Source: Gemmatimonadota bacterium (GTDB taxonomy: Bacteria; Gemmatimonadota; Gemmatimonadetes; Gemmatimonadales; Gemmatimonadaceae). From it: DNA of 64,000 nt. The notes beneath the pieces are model-generated. The model saw nothing but the letters and a program-made list of their open reading frames with translations, was not told the origin of the DNA and did not search any database. The translations under genes and the position numbers were made by a program. Positions 32,954 to 42,294 of the stretch are shown here, piece by piece. The number at the start of each line of letters is the position of its first letter. Positions within the stretch are counted from its first letter, which is position 1. The stretch covers positions 496,001-560,000 of the forward strand of contig BJHH01000001.1 in assembly GCA_014192065.1 (NCBI GenBank), read 5' to 3'.

Positions 32954-34048
32954 ATGACCGATATCGTTCGCGCCGCCGTGATGACGGCACCCCACGCGCC
33001 TATCGAACTCCGCGAACTGCCCTGGCCAAAACTTGAGGCCGGCAGCGCGATGTTGCGCACGAAGTATTCCGAAGTGTGTGGCACCGACGTTCACCTGCAT
33101 CACGGACGGTTGCGTGGCGTGCCGTATCCGATCATTCCGGGCCACGTGTCGGTCGGTGAGATCGCGGCAATCCGCGGCGAACTGCGCGATGTGCATGGCA
33201 AGCCGTTCAAGGAAGGCGACCTGGTCACCTTTCTGGACGTGCACGAGACCTGCGGCACGTGCTACGAATGTCTGGTCACGAAACAGACGACGCGGTGCCC
33301 GAAGCGAAAGGTCTACGGCATCAGTTACGGTGTGGCGGACGGTCCCTTGGGGGGCTGGGCCGACCATATCTGGATGAAGCCTGGCGTGAAGCTGCTTCGC
33401 TTTCCTGCGGGAGTTGATCCGGCGCTCTTCATTGCCGGTGGTTGCGGCCTTGTGACCAGCATCCACGCTATCGAACGCGGCGAGGTGCGACTCGGTCAGT
33501 CAGTGGCCGTGCTCGGCGCCGGTCCGGTCGGGATCGCCGCCGCCGCGCTGGCGCGACTCTCCGGTGCGCATCCCGTTGTTGTGATCGGCGATCCGCCGAC
33601 GCGGCTCGACTTCGCACGCACCATGGGCGCGACGCACGGCATCGACCTCGCGGTGCCGCACGACGACCGTGTAGCGCAGGTGCGGGCGTTGACGAACGGG
33701 CGCGGCGTGGACGTCGTGATCGAGGCGGCGGGTGATCCACGTGCGCTCACGCAAGCGCTCGACCTCGTGCGTGACGGCGGGCGCGTGGTTATCGCGGGCC
33801 AGTACACCGACGGCGGCGATGTGCCCATCAATCCGCACGTTCAGGTGAATCGCAAACATGTGGAGATTCGCGGCTGCTGGGGCTGCGACTTCTCGCACTT
33901 CTATCGCGCCGTGGCCGTGCTCGCCGACCAAGGGAAGGCGCTGCCTTGGGCGGGTGCGGTGACGAGGCGGTACGGACTGGCCGAAGCAGGCGAAGCGCTG
34001 GCGGCGGTAGCGCGTCGGGACGTAATTAAGGCGGTCATCGAGCCGTAG
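32954..34048 (+). CDS. Zinc-dependent medium-chain alcohol dehydrogenase
   Basis: 364 residues. Catalytic-zinc ligands are visible as Cys42 in EVCGTDVHLHHG and His64/Glu69 in GHVSVGE. The structural zinc loop is ETCGTCYECLVTKQTTRC. The nucleotide-binding fold has VAVLGAGPVGIAAAALARLSGA, followed by GVDVVIEAAGDP. It should oxidise alcohols or polyols with NAD(P) in the cytoplasm. No signal peptide is present, unlike most neighbours, so it may process products of the exported enzymes after uptake. The substrate is unknown. The ribosome site is weak. Confidence 0.9.
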   Translation: MTDIVRAAVMTAPHAPIELRELPWPKLEAGSAMLRTKYSEVCGTDVHLHHGRLRGVPYPIIPGHVSVGEIAAIRGELRDVHGKPFKEGDLVTFLDVHETCGTCYECLVTKQTTRCPKRKVYGISYGVADGPLGGWADHIWMKPGVKLLRFPAGVDPALFIAGGCGLVTSIHAIERGEVRLGQSVAVLGAGPVGIAAAALARLSGAHPVVVIGDPPTRLDFARTMGATHGIDLAVPHDDRVAQVRALTNGRGVDVVIEAAGDPRALTQALDLVRDGGRVVIAGQYTDGGDVPINPHVQVNRKHVEIRGCWGCDFSHFYRAVAVLADQGKALPWAGAVTRRYGLAEAGEALAAVARRDVIKAVIEP

Positions 34049-34126
34049 TGCCCGATGCGTAACGCGCGACCTGATATCAACGAGAGTACGGTGACGCGAA
34101 GAACGGAGAACGCAACGGACACGACA

Positions 34127-35578
34127 ATGGATCAGGCCATCAGGCGCGTGCTCTGCGTTGCGACGGTGGTGGCCTGGGCCACTTCGGCCGACGCGCAAGC
34201 CATTCGTGGCACGGTGCTCCAGGCGGACAGCAGCTCACGGGCGCCAGGTGTGATCGTGGTCGCGAGCGATGAGCGTGGTCAGGTCGTGGCGCGGACGCTC
34301 TCGACCGACGTTGGTGACTTCGACCTACAGTTGCCGGGCGCAGGGAAATACACCGTGCGCCTCCTGCGCGTTGGGTTTCGCCCCACGGCAGTTCCCGTGT
34401 TTGAGGTGCCCGCTTCGGGAACGCAGGGGCTGCGCCTCGTGCTCGGTACCGAAACCGTCGTGCTCTCGGCTGTGACTGTCCGGACTGAGAACGTGTGCGG
34501 CAGCACCGAGGACACCGGTCGCGTCCTCGCGCAGATCTGGGAGGAGGCGCGAAAGGCGCTGACGGCGACGGAACTGAGCGCCGGTTCTCGCGTGCTCGAT
34601 GTCGAATGGCAGGCATTTCAGTTTCTGATGGATCGGGCGGGAAATCGGTCGCGCGACCAGTACGTGCTGCCCCATCGCGGCGCCACCGAACGGCCGTTCG
34701 TCAGCGTCAGCGCCGATTCGCTTCTGCGAGACGGCTATGTCGTGACGGATGGCAATGACCTGGTGTACCGTGCCCCCGACGCGGCCGCGCTCCTCTCCGA
34801 CGAGTTCGCGGCGACCCACTGTTTTCGGGTCGAACCACCTGCTGGCGGACGTTCCCAATGGGTTGGTGTGGCGTTCCGGCCTACGCCGGCGCGTGACCGC
34901 ATGCGAGAAATCATGGGAACGGTCTGGCTCGATCGCGCGACGGCCGAACTGCGCTTGCTCGAATTTGCCTACACCAACCTGCCGCCAGAAGCGGGTGACG
35001 CGGGCATTGGCGGCTATGTGGAGTATGTGCGGCTGGCGACTGGCCACTGGCTCGTGGCGCGCTGGGCGATCCGGACGCCGCACATGGTCGTGCGAACCGT
35101 CGGCGGTTCGGCCATCCCTGGCGGCGGCCGTGTGGATCGCGTCGCGCTCGCGGCGGTCGGCGTCACCGGAGGTGAGCTGCTGTCCGTGCGACGGGCGAGT
35201 GATTCGCTCTACCTAGCTGATGCATCACTCGTGGCTACCGAGGGTTCGGCGGTGGTGACACCAGCGCGGCCGTCGGCTTGCGGTGCGGCCTATCGTCCGG
35301 GCGCGACGGTGCGCGGCAAGGTCACGAACGCTTCCCTGCCAGCGGAAGGCGCGGTGGTGAGCGCGACATGGCGCGTTGTCGGTGCCTCGGCGGATGTCAC
35401 GCTCAGTACGGTGACCGACCGGCGCGGCGAATTCACGATCCCGTGTGTTGCCCGCGGTGTGCCGTTGACGATCGCGGCATCGCTCGGCGATTTGCGCGGC
35501 GCACCGTCAGCCGTGGGACCGATTTCCGGTGGCGCACTCGCCGTCGACATCCAGCTTGGACCGGTGCCTCCGCGTTGA
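34127..35578 (+). CDS. Secreted carboxypeptidase-regulatory-like domain protein
   Basis: 483 residues from ATG 34127, where a signal peptide begins (RRVLCVATVVAWATSADAQ); an upstream ATG at 34055 would bury it. Residues about 25-110 form a carboxypeptidase-regulatory-like (transthyretin-type) domain: IRGTVLQADSSSRAPGVIVVASDERGQVVARTLSTDVGDFDLQLPGAGKYTVRLLRVGF. A second similar domain lies at the C-terminus (about 405-480; VRGKVTNASLPAEGAVVSATWR). The middle has a beta-rich unassigned domain. Such proteins are common in the outer envelope of Gemmatimonadota and Bacteroidota and often accompany TonB systems. The molecular function is unknown. Confidence 0.8.
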   Translation: MDQAIRRVLCVATVVAWATSADAQAIRGTVLQADSSSRAPGVIVVASDERGQVVARTLSTDVGDFDLQLPGAGKYTVRLLRVGFRPTAVPVFEVPASGTQGLRLVLGTETVVLSAVTVRTENVCGSTEDTGRVLAQIWEEARKALTATELSAGSRVLDVEWQAFQFLMDRAGNRSRDQYVLPHRGATERPFVSVSADSLLRDGYVVTDGNDLVYRAPDAAALLSDEFAATHCFRVEPPAGGRSQWVGVAFRPTPARDRMREIMGTVWLDRATAELRLLEFAYTNLPPEAGDAGIGGYVEYVRLATGHWLVARWAIRTPHMVVRTVGGSAIPGGGRVDRVALAAVGVTGGELLSVRRASDSLYLADASLVATEGSAVVTPARPSACGAAYRPGATVRGKVTNASLPAEGAVVSATWRVVGASADVTLSTVTDRRGEFTIPCVARGVPLTIAASLGDLRGAPSAVGPISGGALAVDIQLGPVPPR

Positions 35579-35599
35579 CCATGACCTGGAGCACGTCCG

Positions 35600-37576
35600 C
35601 TACTTCGGTGCCCTGATCGAGACCTCGGCTACGGGATCTGCCCCTGCGTTCCCGAACACCGCCATCGACAGCAGCCCTGCGTGGTACGCCGCGAGTTCGG
35701 TGCCGACGAGGCGAAGCGTGCCGCTGGATGCGGTCATCTGTGGGCCAAGCATGCGGTTGATCACGCGCCGCTGAGCGACGCCTGAAGTGCTGACAGCCGC
35801 CTCATCCACGCGGCGCAGCACTACGGCCTGCACCACGGATTGTGTCGTCGCGCCCTGCGTTCCCGTCACGCGAACGGTGTAGCGCAGTTCGCTCGTGAGC
35901 GCATTGAACGTAAACTGGCTCGTCGCGCCGCCGGTCGCTGGCCCTGCGCGGACCATGAACGTCACCGGAGCAGGCGCTTTGCCGTTCACCAGCGGTGGAG
36001 TAGAGACGGGTGCGCGCCGTCGGCGTCCGTTCTGTTCATACGCAAAGGCGAACGACACGAGCCGCACATCGCTGAACGGGCGCCCCATCAGCTCGAGCGC
36101 AGTGGGAAGTCCATCCGACGTAAAACCGGCCGGCATCGAGATGGACGGAAGTCCCGATTGCGCTGATAACGCACAGTTCGACGCGGACTGCACCTGGCCC
36201 ACGAGTACCGGCCGCTGCCCGATCGAGGGGTAGGCGATCGCGTCGAGTTTGGCGCTGTCCATGAACGCGATCATCCGGGCACGCAGGTTGGCCTGCCGTG
36301 CGACCACGCGTTTGTGTCCTTCAGAGTCGCGCGACTGTACCGTGTCGGCCGACTTGTGTCGCGCTTCCAGCTGCTTGTCGAAGAGGCCCTTGGCGATGAT
36401 CTCGCTCAGCGACCTGACCGGTGCATCGTTCGTGCGCTTGAGATAGTCGATGAAGTCGAAGCGCATATCCATCGTGATCGCGCGCGTGTCGGCAATCAGG
36501 TCGTCGAAGTCGGTCATATTGACTTCGACGACTTCGGCGCCGAGCGCACGCATCGACTGCGCTGCGGCTCGTACGGTGTCGGCGATGTCGCCGTCGACGC
36601 CGCGAAAGTATGGCCGGAACAGCCCGATCCGTGCGCCGCGCAGCGCGCCCGTCCGCAGCGAGTCGCTGAACTTCGGAAGCGTCTTCCCCGACACCACCAG
36701 CGTTTGCGGATCATTTGGGTCCCCGCCGGCCGTCACGTCGAGCCCGATGGCCAGGTCGGTGACGGTGCGGGCGAGTGGGCCGGGTGTGTCCTGCGTGAAT
36801 GAGAGCGGCACGATGCCGTCGCGGCTGTAGAGACCCTGCGTCGGGCGCAGCCCGAACAGCGATGCAAATGCCGCGGGAATGCGAATGGAGCCGCAGGTGT
36901 CGGTGCCCCAGCCAATCGGCGCAAAACTCGCCGCCACCGCCGCACCGGTGCCGCCGCTTGAACCGCCGGGGCAGCGCGTGATGTCGTACGGGTTCAACGT
37001 CTGACCGCCAATCGAACTGATACTTGTGATGCCTGACGCCAACTCATGGAGATTGGTCTTGCCGAGGATGATCGCGCCGGCCGCTCGAAGCTTGGCCACC
37101 ACGAAGGCATCCGTCTTTGGCTGGTGCGATGCGAGGGCGAGCGACCCCGCCGTCGTGATCAGGTCCTTGGTGTCGTAGTTGTCCTTGAGCACGATCGGGA
37201 TGCCGTGCATCGGTCCGCGCACCGTCCCGGCCTTGCGCTCCGCGTCGAGTGCGGCGGCTTCGGCCCGTGCGCGTGGGTTCGTGCGCAGCATCGCGTTGAG
37301 CGATGGCCCCGCCTGATCGTACGCCGCGATCCGCGCGAGATACGAGTTCACGAGTTGCACGGAGGTCACCCGCCCGGCCGTCAGGGCCTGCTGCAGATCC
37401 GTGACCGATGCTTCGGTCACTTCGTACGGCCGAGGGACTGGCGCGGCCCGCTTAATGGTGCCCGTTGCTGTCTGTGGAGTCTGGGCCGTCCCGACCGTGG
37501 CGAAGCAGATGGAAAGCAGGGTGGCGGTCGCGAGCGCGCGACGGCAGAACTGAGGCACGGATGGCGTGTTCGTCAT
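35600..37576 (-). CDS. Secreted amidase (amidase-signature family)
   Basis: 658 residues from ATG 37576, with a signal peptide (RRALATATLLSICFATVGTAQ). The amidase signature is complete: Lys131 in IVLKDNYDTK, Ser206/207 in CPGGSSGGTG, and Ser230 in DTCGSIRIPAAF, giving the Ser-cisSer-Lys triad. Typical members are about 450-500 residues; the extra C-terminal approximately 130 residues are beta-rich (NGKAPAPVTFMVRAGPATGGATSQFTFN) and may be an Ig- or adhesion-like module. It hydrolyses amides to acids and ammonia, here outside the cytoplasm. It is divergent from the following D-aminoacylase-like gene, with 95 bases between the start codons. Confidence 0.92.
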   Translation of the reverse strand: MTNTPSVPQFCRRALATATLLSICFATVGTAQTPQTATGTIKRAAPVPRPYEVTEASVTDLQQALTAGRVTSVQLVNSYLARIAAYDQAGPSLNAMLRTNPRARAEAAALDAERKAGTVRGPMHGIPIVLKDNYDTKDLITTAGSLALASHQPKTDAFVVAKLRAAGAIILGKTNLHELASGITSISSIGGQTLNPYDITRCPGGSSGGTGAAVAASFAPIGWGTDTCGSIRIPAAFASLFGLRPTQGLYSRDGIVPLSFTQDTPGPLARTVTDLAIGLDVTAGGDPNDPQTLVVSGKTLPKFSDSLRTGALRGARIGLFRPYFRGVDGDIADTVRAAAQSMRALGAEVVEVNMTDFDDLIADTRAITMDMRFDFIDYLKRTNDAPVRSLSEIIAKGLFDKQLEARHKSADTVQSRDSEGHKRVVARQANLRARMIAFMDSAKLDAIAYPSIGQRPVLVGQVQSASNCALSAQSGLPSISMPAGFTSDGLPTALELMGRPFSDVRLVSFAFAYEQNGRRRRAPVSTPPLVNGKAPAPVTFMVRAGPATGGATSQFTFNALTSELRYTVRVTGTQGATTQSVVQAVVLRRVDEAAVSTSGVAQRRVINRMLGPQMTASSGTLRLVGTELAAYHAGLLSMAVFGNAGADPVAEVSIRAPK

Positions 37577-37671
37577 GGCGGGCAACATACGCGGCTCCGG
37601 CCTCCGCCGCACTGGATCCGCGGCGATCTGCGCTGTTGACGCGCCCCGTGGCACCGCCGCACGTTTCTTGA

Positions 37672-39357
37672 ATGCATCCACCCGTTCCTGACCGCCGGGC
37701 ATTTATCGCGGCGACCGCCGCGTCGTTCCTCGCCGCCGCCGGCGCGCGCGGCGCGGTCGCTTGGACCGCCGCCCCGTGGGTGATCACCTCGCGCCGCGCC
37801 TACGATCTCGTGATTCGCGGCGGTACGCTATTCGACGGGTTGGGCGGCGGCGGAACGGAACTCGATCTCGCGATCACCGGCGGACGTATCGCGGCGAGTG
37901 GTCGGCGTCTGGCAGACCGTGGCACCGAAGAGATCGACGCGCGCGGCCTTATTGTCGCACCGGGTTTCATCGACGTCCATTCGCACGGCGATGGCAACAT
38001 GGAGGAGGACCCACGGCAGGAGTCCGTCGTGCGTCAGGGCATCACGACGATCGTCGTAGGGCAAGACGGCAGTTCGCGCGGGCCGCGCGCGCGCGCGGCC
38101 GGTGGCGAACCAACTGACCCAAGGGCACAGTCGTTCAACGCGGCATTCGAGGCGATCGACCGTCTGCAGCCCAGTGTGAACGTGGCCTCAATGATCGGGC
38201 TCGGTAGTGTGCGTGCGGCGATCGTCGGCGAAGACGACCGCCCGGCCACCGCCGATGAACTGGCGCGCATGACCGCGATGGTCGAGGTGGCGCTCGCACA
38301 GGGTGCATGCGGCGCGTCGTCCGGGCTTGAGTACACGCCCGGCGCATTCGCACCGGTAGCGGAACTGATCGCGCTCTGTACACCGCTGTCGTCGCGCCGG
38401 CTGCCGTACGCCACGCACATGCGGAACGAAGACGACCAACTCCTCGAGTCCATCGACGAGTCCATCGCGGTGTCGCGCGGCGCCCGCTGTCCGCTACAGA
38501 TCGCGCACCTCAAGACGCAGGGTCCGCGGAACTGGAACAAGCTCGACGCCGTGTTTGCCAGAGTGGCCGCCGCTCGCGCCGAAGGACTCGACGTGGCCTT
38601 CGACCGCTATCCCTGGATCGCGTACCAGACAGGACTCAGCAACCTCTTTCCGGTCTGGAGCAAAGATGGTGGCACGCCGGCCTTCCTCGCGCGCCTGGTC
38701 GCGCCGGGCACCGCCGCCCGCATACGCACCGAAGCGATCGGGAAAGTGGATCTTATCGGTGGATGGGACAACGTGCTCGTCGCCAGTGCACGTGCGGCCG
38801 AGGACAAGCCGGCCGAGGGCAAGCGGCTTGGTGCGTATGCGAAATCGATCGGCAGCGATCCGTACGAACTGTCGGTGGCGATGCTGCGCCGCAACAACGG
38901 CTCCGTCGGCATGGTCGGCTTCGCCATGAGCGAGGAGAACCTCGACCGGATTCTCGCGCATCCTTACGGGATGGTCTGCAGCGACGGCGGCGCCTTCGCG
39001 ACTGACGGGCCCACTCGCCGCGGTAGCCCGCATCCGCGAGGTGCCGGTTCGTTCCCGCGGGTGATCGCCAAGTATGTGCGCGAGCGCAAGGCGCTCACGC
39101 TCGAGCAGGCGATCCACAAGATGACCGCGCTTCCGGCGTCGCGCGTTCGGCTTGCTGACCGTGGGATTCTGCGACCGGGGCTCGCCGCGGATGTTGTCGT
39201 CTTCGACGCCGACCGGATCGCCGATACGGCCACGTATGAGCAGCCGTTTGGATATCCGGTCGGTATCACTGCAGTGATCGTCAACGGACTCATCGCGGTG
39301 CGCGAAGGCCAGCGTGGCGCGCAGCGGGCAGGCAAGGCCCTGCGCCCTGCTCCTTAG
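37672..39357 (+). CDS. Exported D-aminoacylase-like amidohydrolase
   Basis: 561 residues with a Tat-like signal (DRRAFIAATAASFLAAAGARG). Amidohydrolase features: YDLVIRGGTLFDGLGGGGTELDLAITGG, metal-binding HxH in FIDVHSHGDGN, later GASSGLEYTPGAFAP, and QIAHLKTQGPRNWN. The C-terminus has HKMTALPASRVRLADRGILRPGLAADVVVFD. This order fits N-acyl-D-amino-acid deacylases, which release D-amino acids. Its start is 95 bases from the divergent amidase. No regulator gene is next to either. Confidence 0.88.
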   Translation: MHPPVPDRRAFIAATAASFLAAAGARGAVAWTAAPWVITSRRAYDLVIRGGTLFDGLGGGGTELDLAITGGRIAASGRRLADRGTEEIDARGLIVAPGFIDVHSHGDGNMEEDPRQESVVRQGITTIVVGQDGSSRGPRARAAGGEPTDPRAQSFNAAFEAIDRLQPSVNVASMIGLGSVRAAIVGEDDRPATADELARMTAMVEVALAQGACGASSGLEYTPGAFAPVAELIALCTPLSSRRLPYATHMRNEDDQLLESIDESIAVSRGARCPLQIAHLKTQGPRNWNKLDAVFARVAAARAEGLDVAFDRYPWIAYQTGLSNLFPVWSKDGGTPAFLARLVAPGTAARIRTEAIGKVDLIGGWDNVLVASARAAEDKPAEGKRLGAYAKSIGSDPYELSVAMLRRNNGSVGMVGFAMSEENLDRILAHPYGMVCSDGGAFATDGPTRRGSPHPRGAGSFPRVIAKYVRERKALTLEQAIHKMTALPASRVRLADRGILRPGLAADVVVFDADRIADTATYEQPFGYPVGITAVIVNGLIAVREGQRGAQRAGKALRPAP

Positions 39358-39400
39358 TCCGATACGCAGAAACCATTCCAAGGTCGAGGAGGTGAAGGCA

Positions 39401-40975
39401 ATGAATAGGCACCAGCTGCTCATCGTGATCACTCTCGCCTGTGCCGTCCCGGTCACGACACAGGCGCAGTCCGAACGCTGGTGGGGTGACATCAAGGCCC
39501 TCGCCGATGACTCGATGCGTGGGCGCAACACCGGCAGCGTCGAGCACAAGAAGGCGGCCGACTACATCGCCGCGTCGTTCAAGGCTTCCGGGCTGAAGCC
39601 GGCGGGTATCAACGGCTACATCCAGCCCGTGGCATTTGTCGTGCGCACGCTGGATGAATCGCGGTCGTCGCTCGCGCTTGTGCGCGCCGGCAAGGTGCAG
39701 CCGCTCACGCTCGGTGAGGATGCGACATTTACCACGCGTGCGCAGCTCGCGCCGAGCGTGGACGCCGCCATCGTATTTGCCGGCTACGGACTCGACCTGC
39801 CGCAATACGGACATGACGACCTGTCGACGCTCGATCTCCAGGGAAAGGTGGTGGCGTTCATCGCCGGCGCACCGAAGGGGATTCCGGGACCAGTGCTCTC
39901 CCACTCGCGCAATGCCGCCTGGAAGACCTTTCAGGCGCGGGGCGCGGTCGGCATGATCACTTTCTCATCGCCGGGCGCCGACAGCCTGTTCATCCGAACG
40001 GCGCGCAATCGCGGTGGCGCGCAGATGGCGCTTGCCGAATCTGCGCTCGATCCGCAGGGTGGCAACTCGCTGTCGGTGCAGGTGAACGGCGCGCGCGCGG
40101 ACGCGCTCCTCTTTGCGGGGGCGCCGGTGGGTTTCGCCGAGCTGTCCGCGCGGGCAAGCACCGGCCAGCCGCTGCCCACCTTTAACCTGCCGATACGCGT
40201 CAGGTCCACGGCGAAACTCACCGACACGCGCATCATCTCGCAGAATGTCGCAGGACTCCTGCCTGGCACAGACCCGGCGCTCAAGGACCAATACGTGGTG
40301 CTCACCGCGCACCTCGATCATGTCGGGGTGGGCCGCGCAGAAAATGGTGACAGCATCTACAACGGCGCGATGGACAATGCGTCGGGCACAGCATTGCTGA
40401 TGGACGTCGCCCGTCTTCTCCAGGCTGGCGGCGTGCGGCTCAAGCGGTCAGTGTTGTTCGTCGCCGTGACTGGCGAGGAGAAAGGGCTGCTTGGTTCGCG
40501 CTATTTCGCCGCCCACCCGACGGTGGCAGTGCGCGCCATCGTTGCCAACCTCAACACCGACATGTTCCTCCCGATTATTCCGTTCACCAAGCTGATGGTC
40601 AACGGCATAGAGGAATCCGACCTAGCCGACGACGTCCGACGCGCGGGCAAGGCGGTCGGTATCGAGGTGATCACCGATCCCGAGCCGGAGGAGAACCGGT
40701 TCGTGCGCAGCGACCAATACAGTTTCATCCTGCGCGGCATTCCCGCGATCTCGCTCAAGGTGGGTTTCGGCCGCGACACACCCGAACACAAAGCCGTGCT
40801 CGACTTCCGAACAAAACGCTATCATCACGCCAGCGACGACCTCTTGCAGTCAGTGAACATGGAGGCGGCAGCCGGATTCGAGCGCGCCTACCTTGCGTTG
40901 GTGCGCGAAGTCGCCAACCGGCCGACGCGGCCCGCCTACTTCACAGACTCCTATTTCAAGCGGTTTGAGCGCTAG
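39401..40975 (+). CDS. Secreted M28-family metallopeptidase
   Basis: 524 residues from ATG 39401, preceded by a near-ideal AGGAGGTGA. A signal peptide (LLIVITLACAVPVTTQAQ) and an inserted PA-like domain (about 105-260) precede the zinc-peptidase core. Two-zinc ligands are seen in HLDH (304-307), MDN (Asp325) and TGEEKG (Glu359/Glu360), with later Asp in NLNTDMF and His in KRYHHASDD. It should act as an aminopeptidase or related exopeptidase in the periplasm or outside the cell. It follows the D-aminoacylase by 43 bases on the same strand, and they may be cotranscribed. Confidence 0.92.
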   Translation: MNRHQLLIVITLACAVPVTTQAQSERWWGDIKALADDSMRGRNTGSVEHKKAADYIAASFKASGLKPAGINGYIQPVAFVVRTLDESRSSLALVRAGKVQPLTLGEDATFTTRAQLAPSVDAAIVFAGYGLDLPQYGHDDLSTLDLQGKVVAFIAGAPKGIPGPVLSHSRNAAWKTFQARGAVGMITFSSPGADSLFIRTARNRGGAQMALAESALDPQGGNSLSVQVNGARADALLFAGAPVGFAELSARASTGQPLPTFNLPIRVRSTAKLTDTRIISQNVAGLLPGTDPALKDQYVVLTAHLDHVGVGRAENGDSIYNGAMDNASGTALLMDVARLLQAGGVRLKRSVLFVAVTGEEKGLLGSRYFAAHPTVAVRAIVANLNTDMFLPIIPFTKLMVNGIEESDLADDVRRAGKAVGIEVITDPEPEENRFVRSDQYSFILRGIPAISLKVGFGRDTPEHKAVLDFRTKRYHHASDDLLQSVNMEAAAGFERAYLALVREVANRPTRPAYFTDSYFKRFER

Positions 40976-41019
40976 ACGATGCACCACCTTGAAGCCGGTA
41001 TCTCGCAACGGAGCATCCC

Positions 41020-42279
41020 ATGAACAAGCGTGAGTTCGTTCGTACGGTTAGCGGCGGCACCGCCGCGATGGTCTTCGGCCCGGATCTCAACGCGTTCTTC
41101 GCGCGCTACGCGCACGTTCCCGCGACCAAACTCGCCGAGGACGAGAAGTTCTGGGCGACGATCCGAAGCAAGTTCAAGCTGACGCCCGAGTACATCAACC
41201 TCGAAAACGGGTACTACTGCTTCCAGCCTGAGGAGGTACTGAACCAGTTCATCGGCCATGTGCGGTCGGTCAACCTCCAGGGCTCGCGCTACATGCGCAC
41301 GGTCCGTGTGGCCGACAAGCTGCGTGTCCGCACGAAGCTTGCCGCGTTGGCTGGCTGCTCACCGGACGAGTTGGTTGTCACGCGCAATACGACCGAATCG
41401 CTCGACACAGTGATCGCGGGCTTCGACTGGAAGCCGGGCGACGAAGCGGTCATGGCCAATCATGACTACGGCGCCATGATCGACATGTTCAAGCTGCAGG
41501 CGCGTCGGTACGGGATGGTCAACAGGTTCATCGACATTCCGACCGACCCGAAATCGGACGCCGAAGTGGTGCAGGTGTACGCCAACGCGCTGACGCCGAA
41601 GACGCGTCTCCTGCTGATGCCGCACATGGTGAACATCACCGGGCAGATCCTCCCCGTGCGCGCCGTGTGCGACATGGCCCACGCGCGTGGTGTCCAGGTG
41701 ATGGTCGACGGAGCGCACGCGTTTGCCCATATCGAGTACAAGCTCCCCGACCTCGGCTGCGACTACTACGGCACGTCGCTGCACAAATGGCTCTCGACGC
41801 CGCTCGGCGCGGGATTTCTTTTCGTGCGGAAAGACCGCATCGAAAGCCTCTGGCCCGTGTACGGCGACGAAGGCATCGCGGTCAACGACATCATGAAGCT
41901 GAACCACACCGGCACGCATCCCTGTCACACCGACCTCGGCATCGAGAACGCGATTGCGTTCCACGAGATGATGGGCAGTGCGCGCAAGGAAGCCCGGCTC
42001 CGGTTCGTCCAGCAGTACTGGACGAGCAAGGTGCGCGGCTACGGAAAAATCGTGCTCAATACGCCCACGGATCCCGCGCGGTCATGCGGCATCGCCAACG
42101 TGGGTGTGCAGGGGATGAAGCCAGCAGATCTCGCGAAGGTCCTGTTCGACACGCATAAGATCTTTACGGTCGCGATCGGGAATCCCGGCGCGCTCGGCGT
42201 GCGCGTGACGCCGCAGGTGTACACGTCGACGAAGGAGCTCGATGCGTTCGTGAAGGCGCTGAAGGAGATCGCGGCGTAG
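41020..42279 (+). CDS. Class V aminotransferase (isopenicillin-N-epimerase-like), probably exported
   Basis: 419 residues. The fold-type I PLP enzyme pattern is clear: LVVTRNTTESLDTVIAGF, MVDGAHAFAHIEYKLPDLGCDYYGTS, with the PLP-binding Lys256 in SLHKWLS, and RVTPQVYTSTKELDAFVKAL. It is closest in style to isopenicillin-N epimerase/cysteine-desulfurase-like proteins. The N-terminus NKREFVRTVSGGTAAMVFG looks like a Tat signal with KR in place of RR, so export of the folded PLP enzyme is possible but unproven. The reaction is unknown; epimerisation or deamination of amino acids would fit the surrounding amide hydrolases. Confidence 0.88.
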   Translation: MNKREFVRTVSGGTAAMVFGPDLNAFFARYAHVPATKLAEDEKFWATIRSKFKLTPEYINLENGYYCFQPEEVLNQFIGHVRSVNLQGSRYMRTVRVADKLRVRTKLAALAGCSPDELVVTRNTTESLDTVIAGFDWKPGDEAVMANHDYGAMIDMFKLQARRYGMVNRFIDIPTDPKSDAEVVQVYANALTPKTRLLLMPHMVNITGQILPVRAVCDMAHARGVQVMVDGAHAFAHIEYKLPDLGCDYYGTSLHKWLSTPLGAGFLFVRKDRIESLWPVYGDEGIAVNDIMKLNHTGTHPCHTDLGIENAIAFHEMMGSARKEARLRFVQQYWTSKVRGYGKIVLNTPTDPARSCGIANVGVQGMKPADLAKVLFDTHKIFTVAIGNPGALGVRVTPQVYTSTKELDAFVKALKEIAA

Positions 42280-42294
42280 GGGCGGGCGCCCCTA
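42277..42294. terminator. Bidirectional hairpin built from both convergent stop codons
   Basis: TAGGGGC, loop GGGC, GCCCCTA. The left arm begins with the aminotransferase TAG and the right arm ends with the TAG (CTA on the plus strand) of the convergent DUF5916 gene. It has no T tract on either side. Confidence 0.55.
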
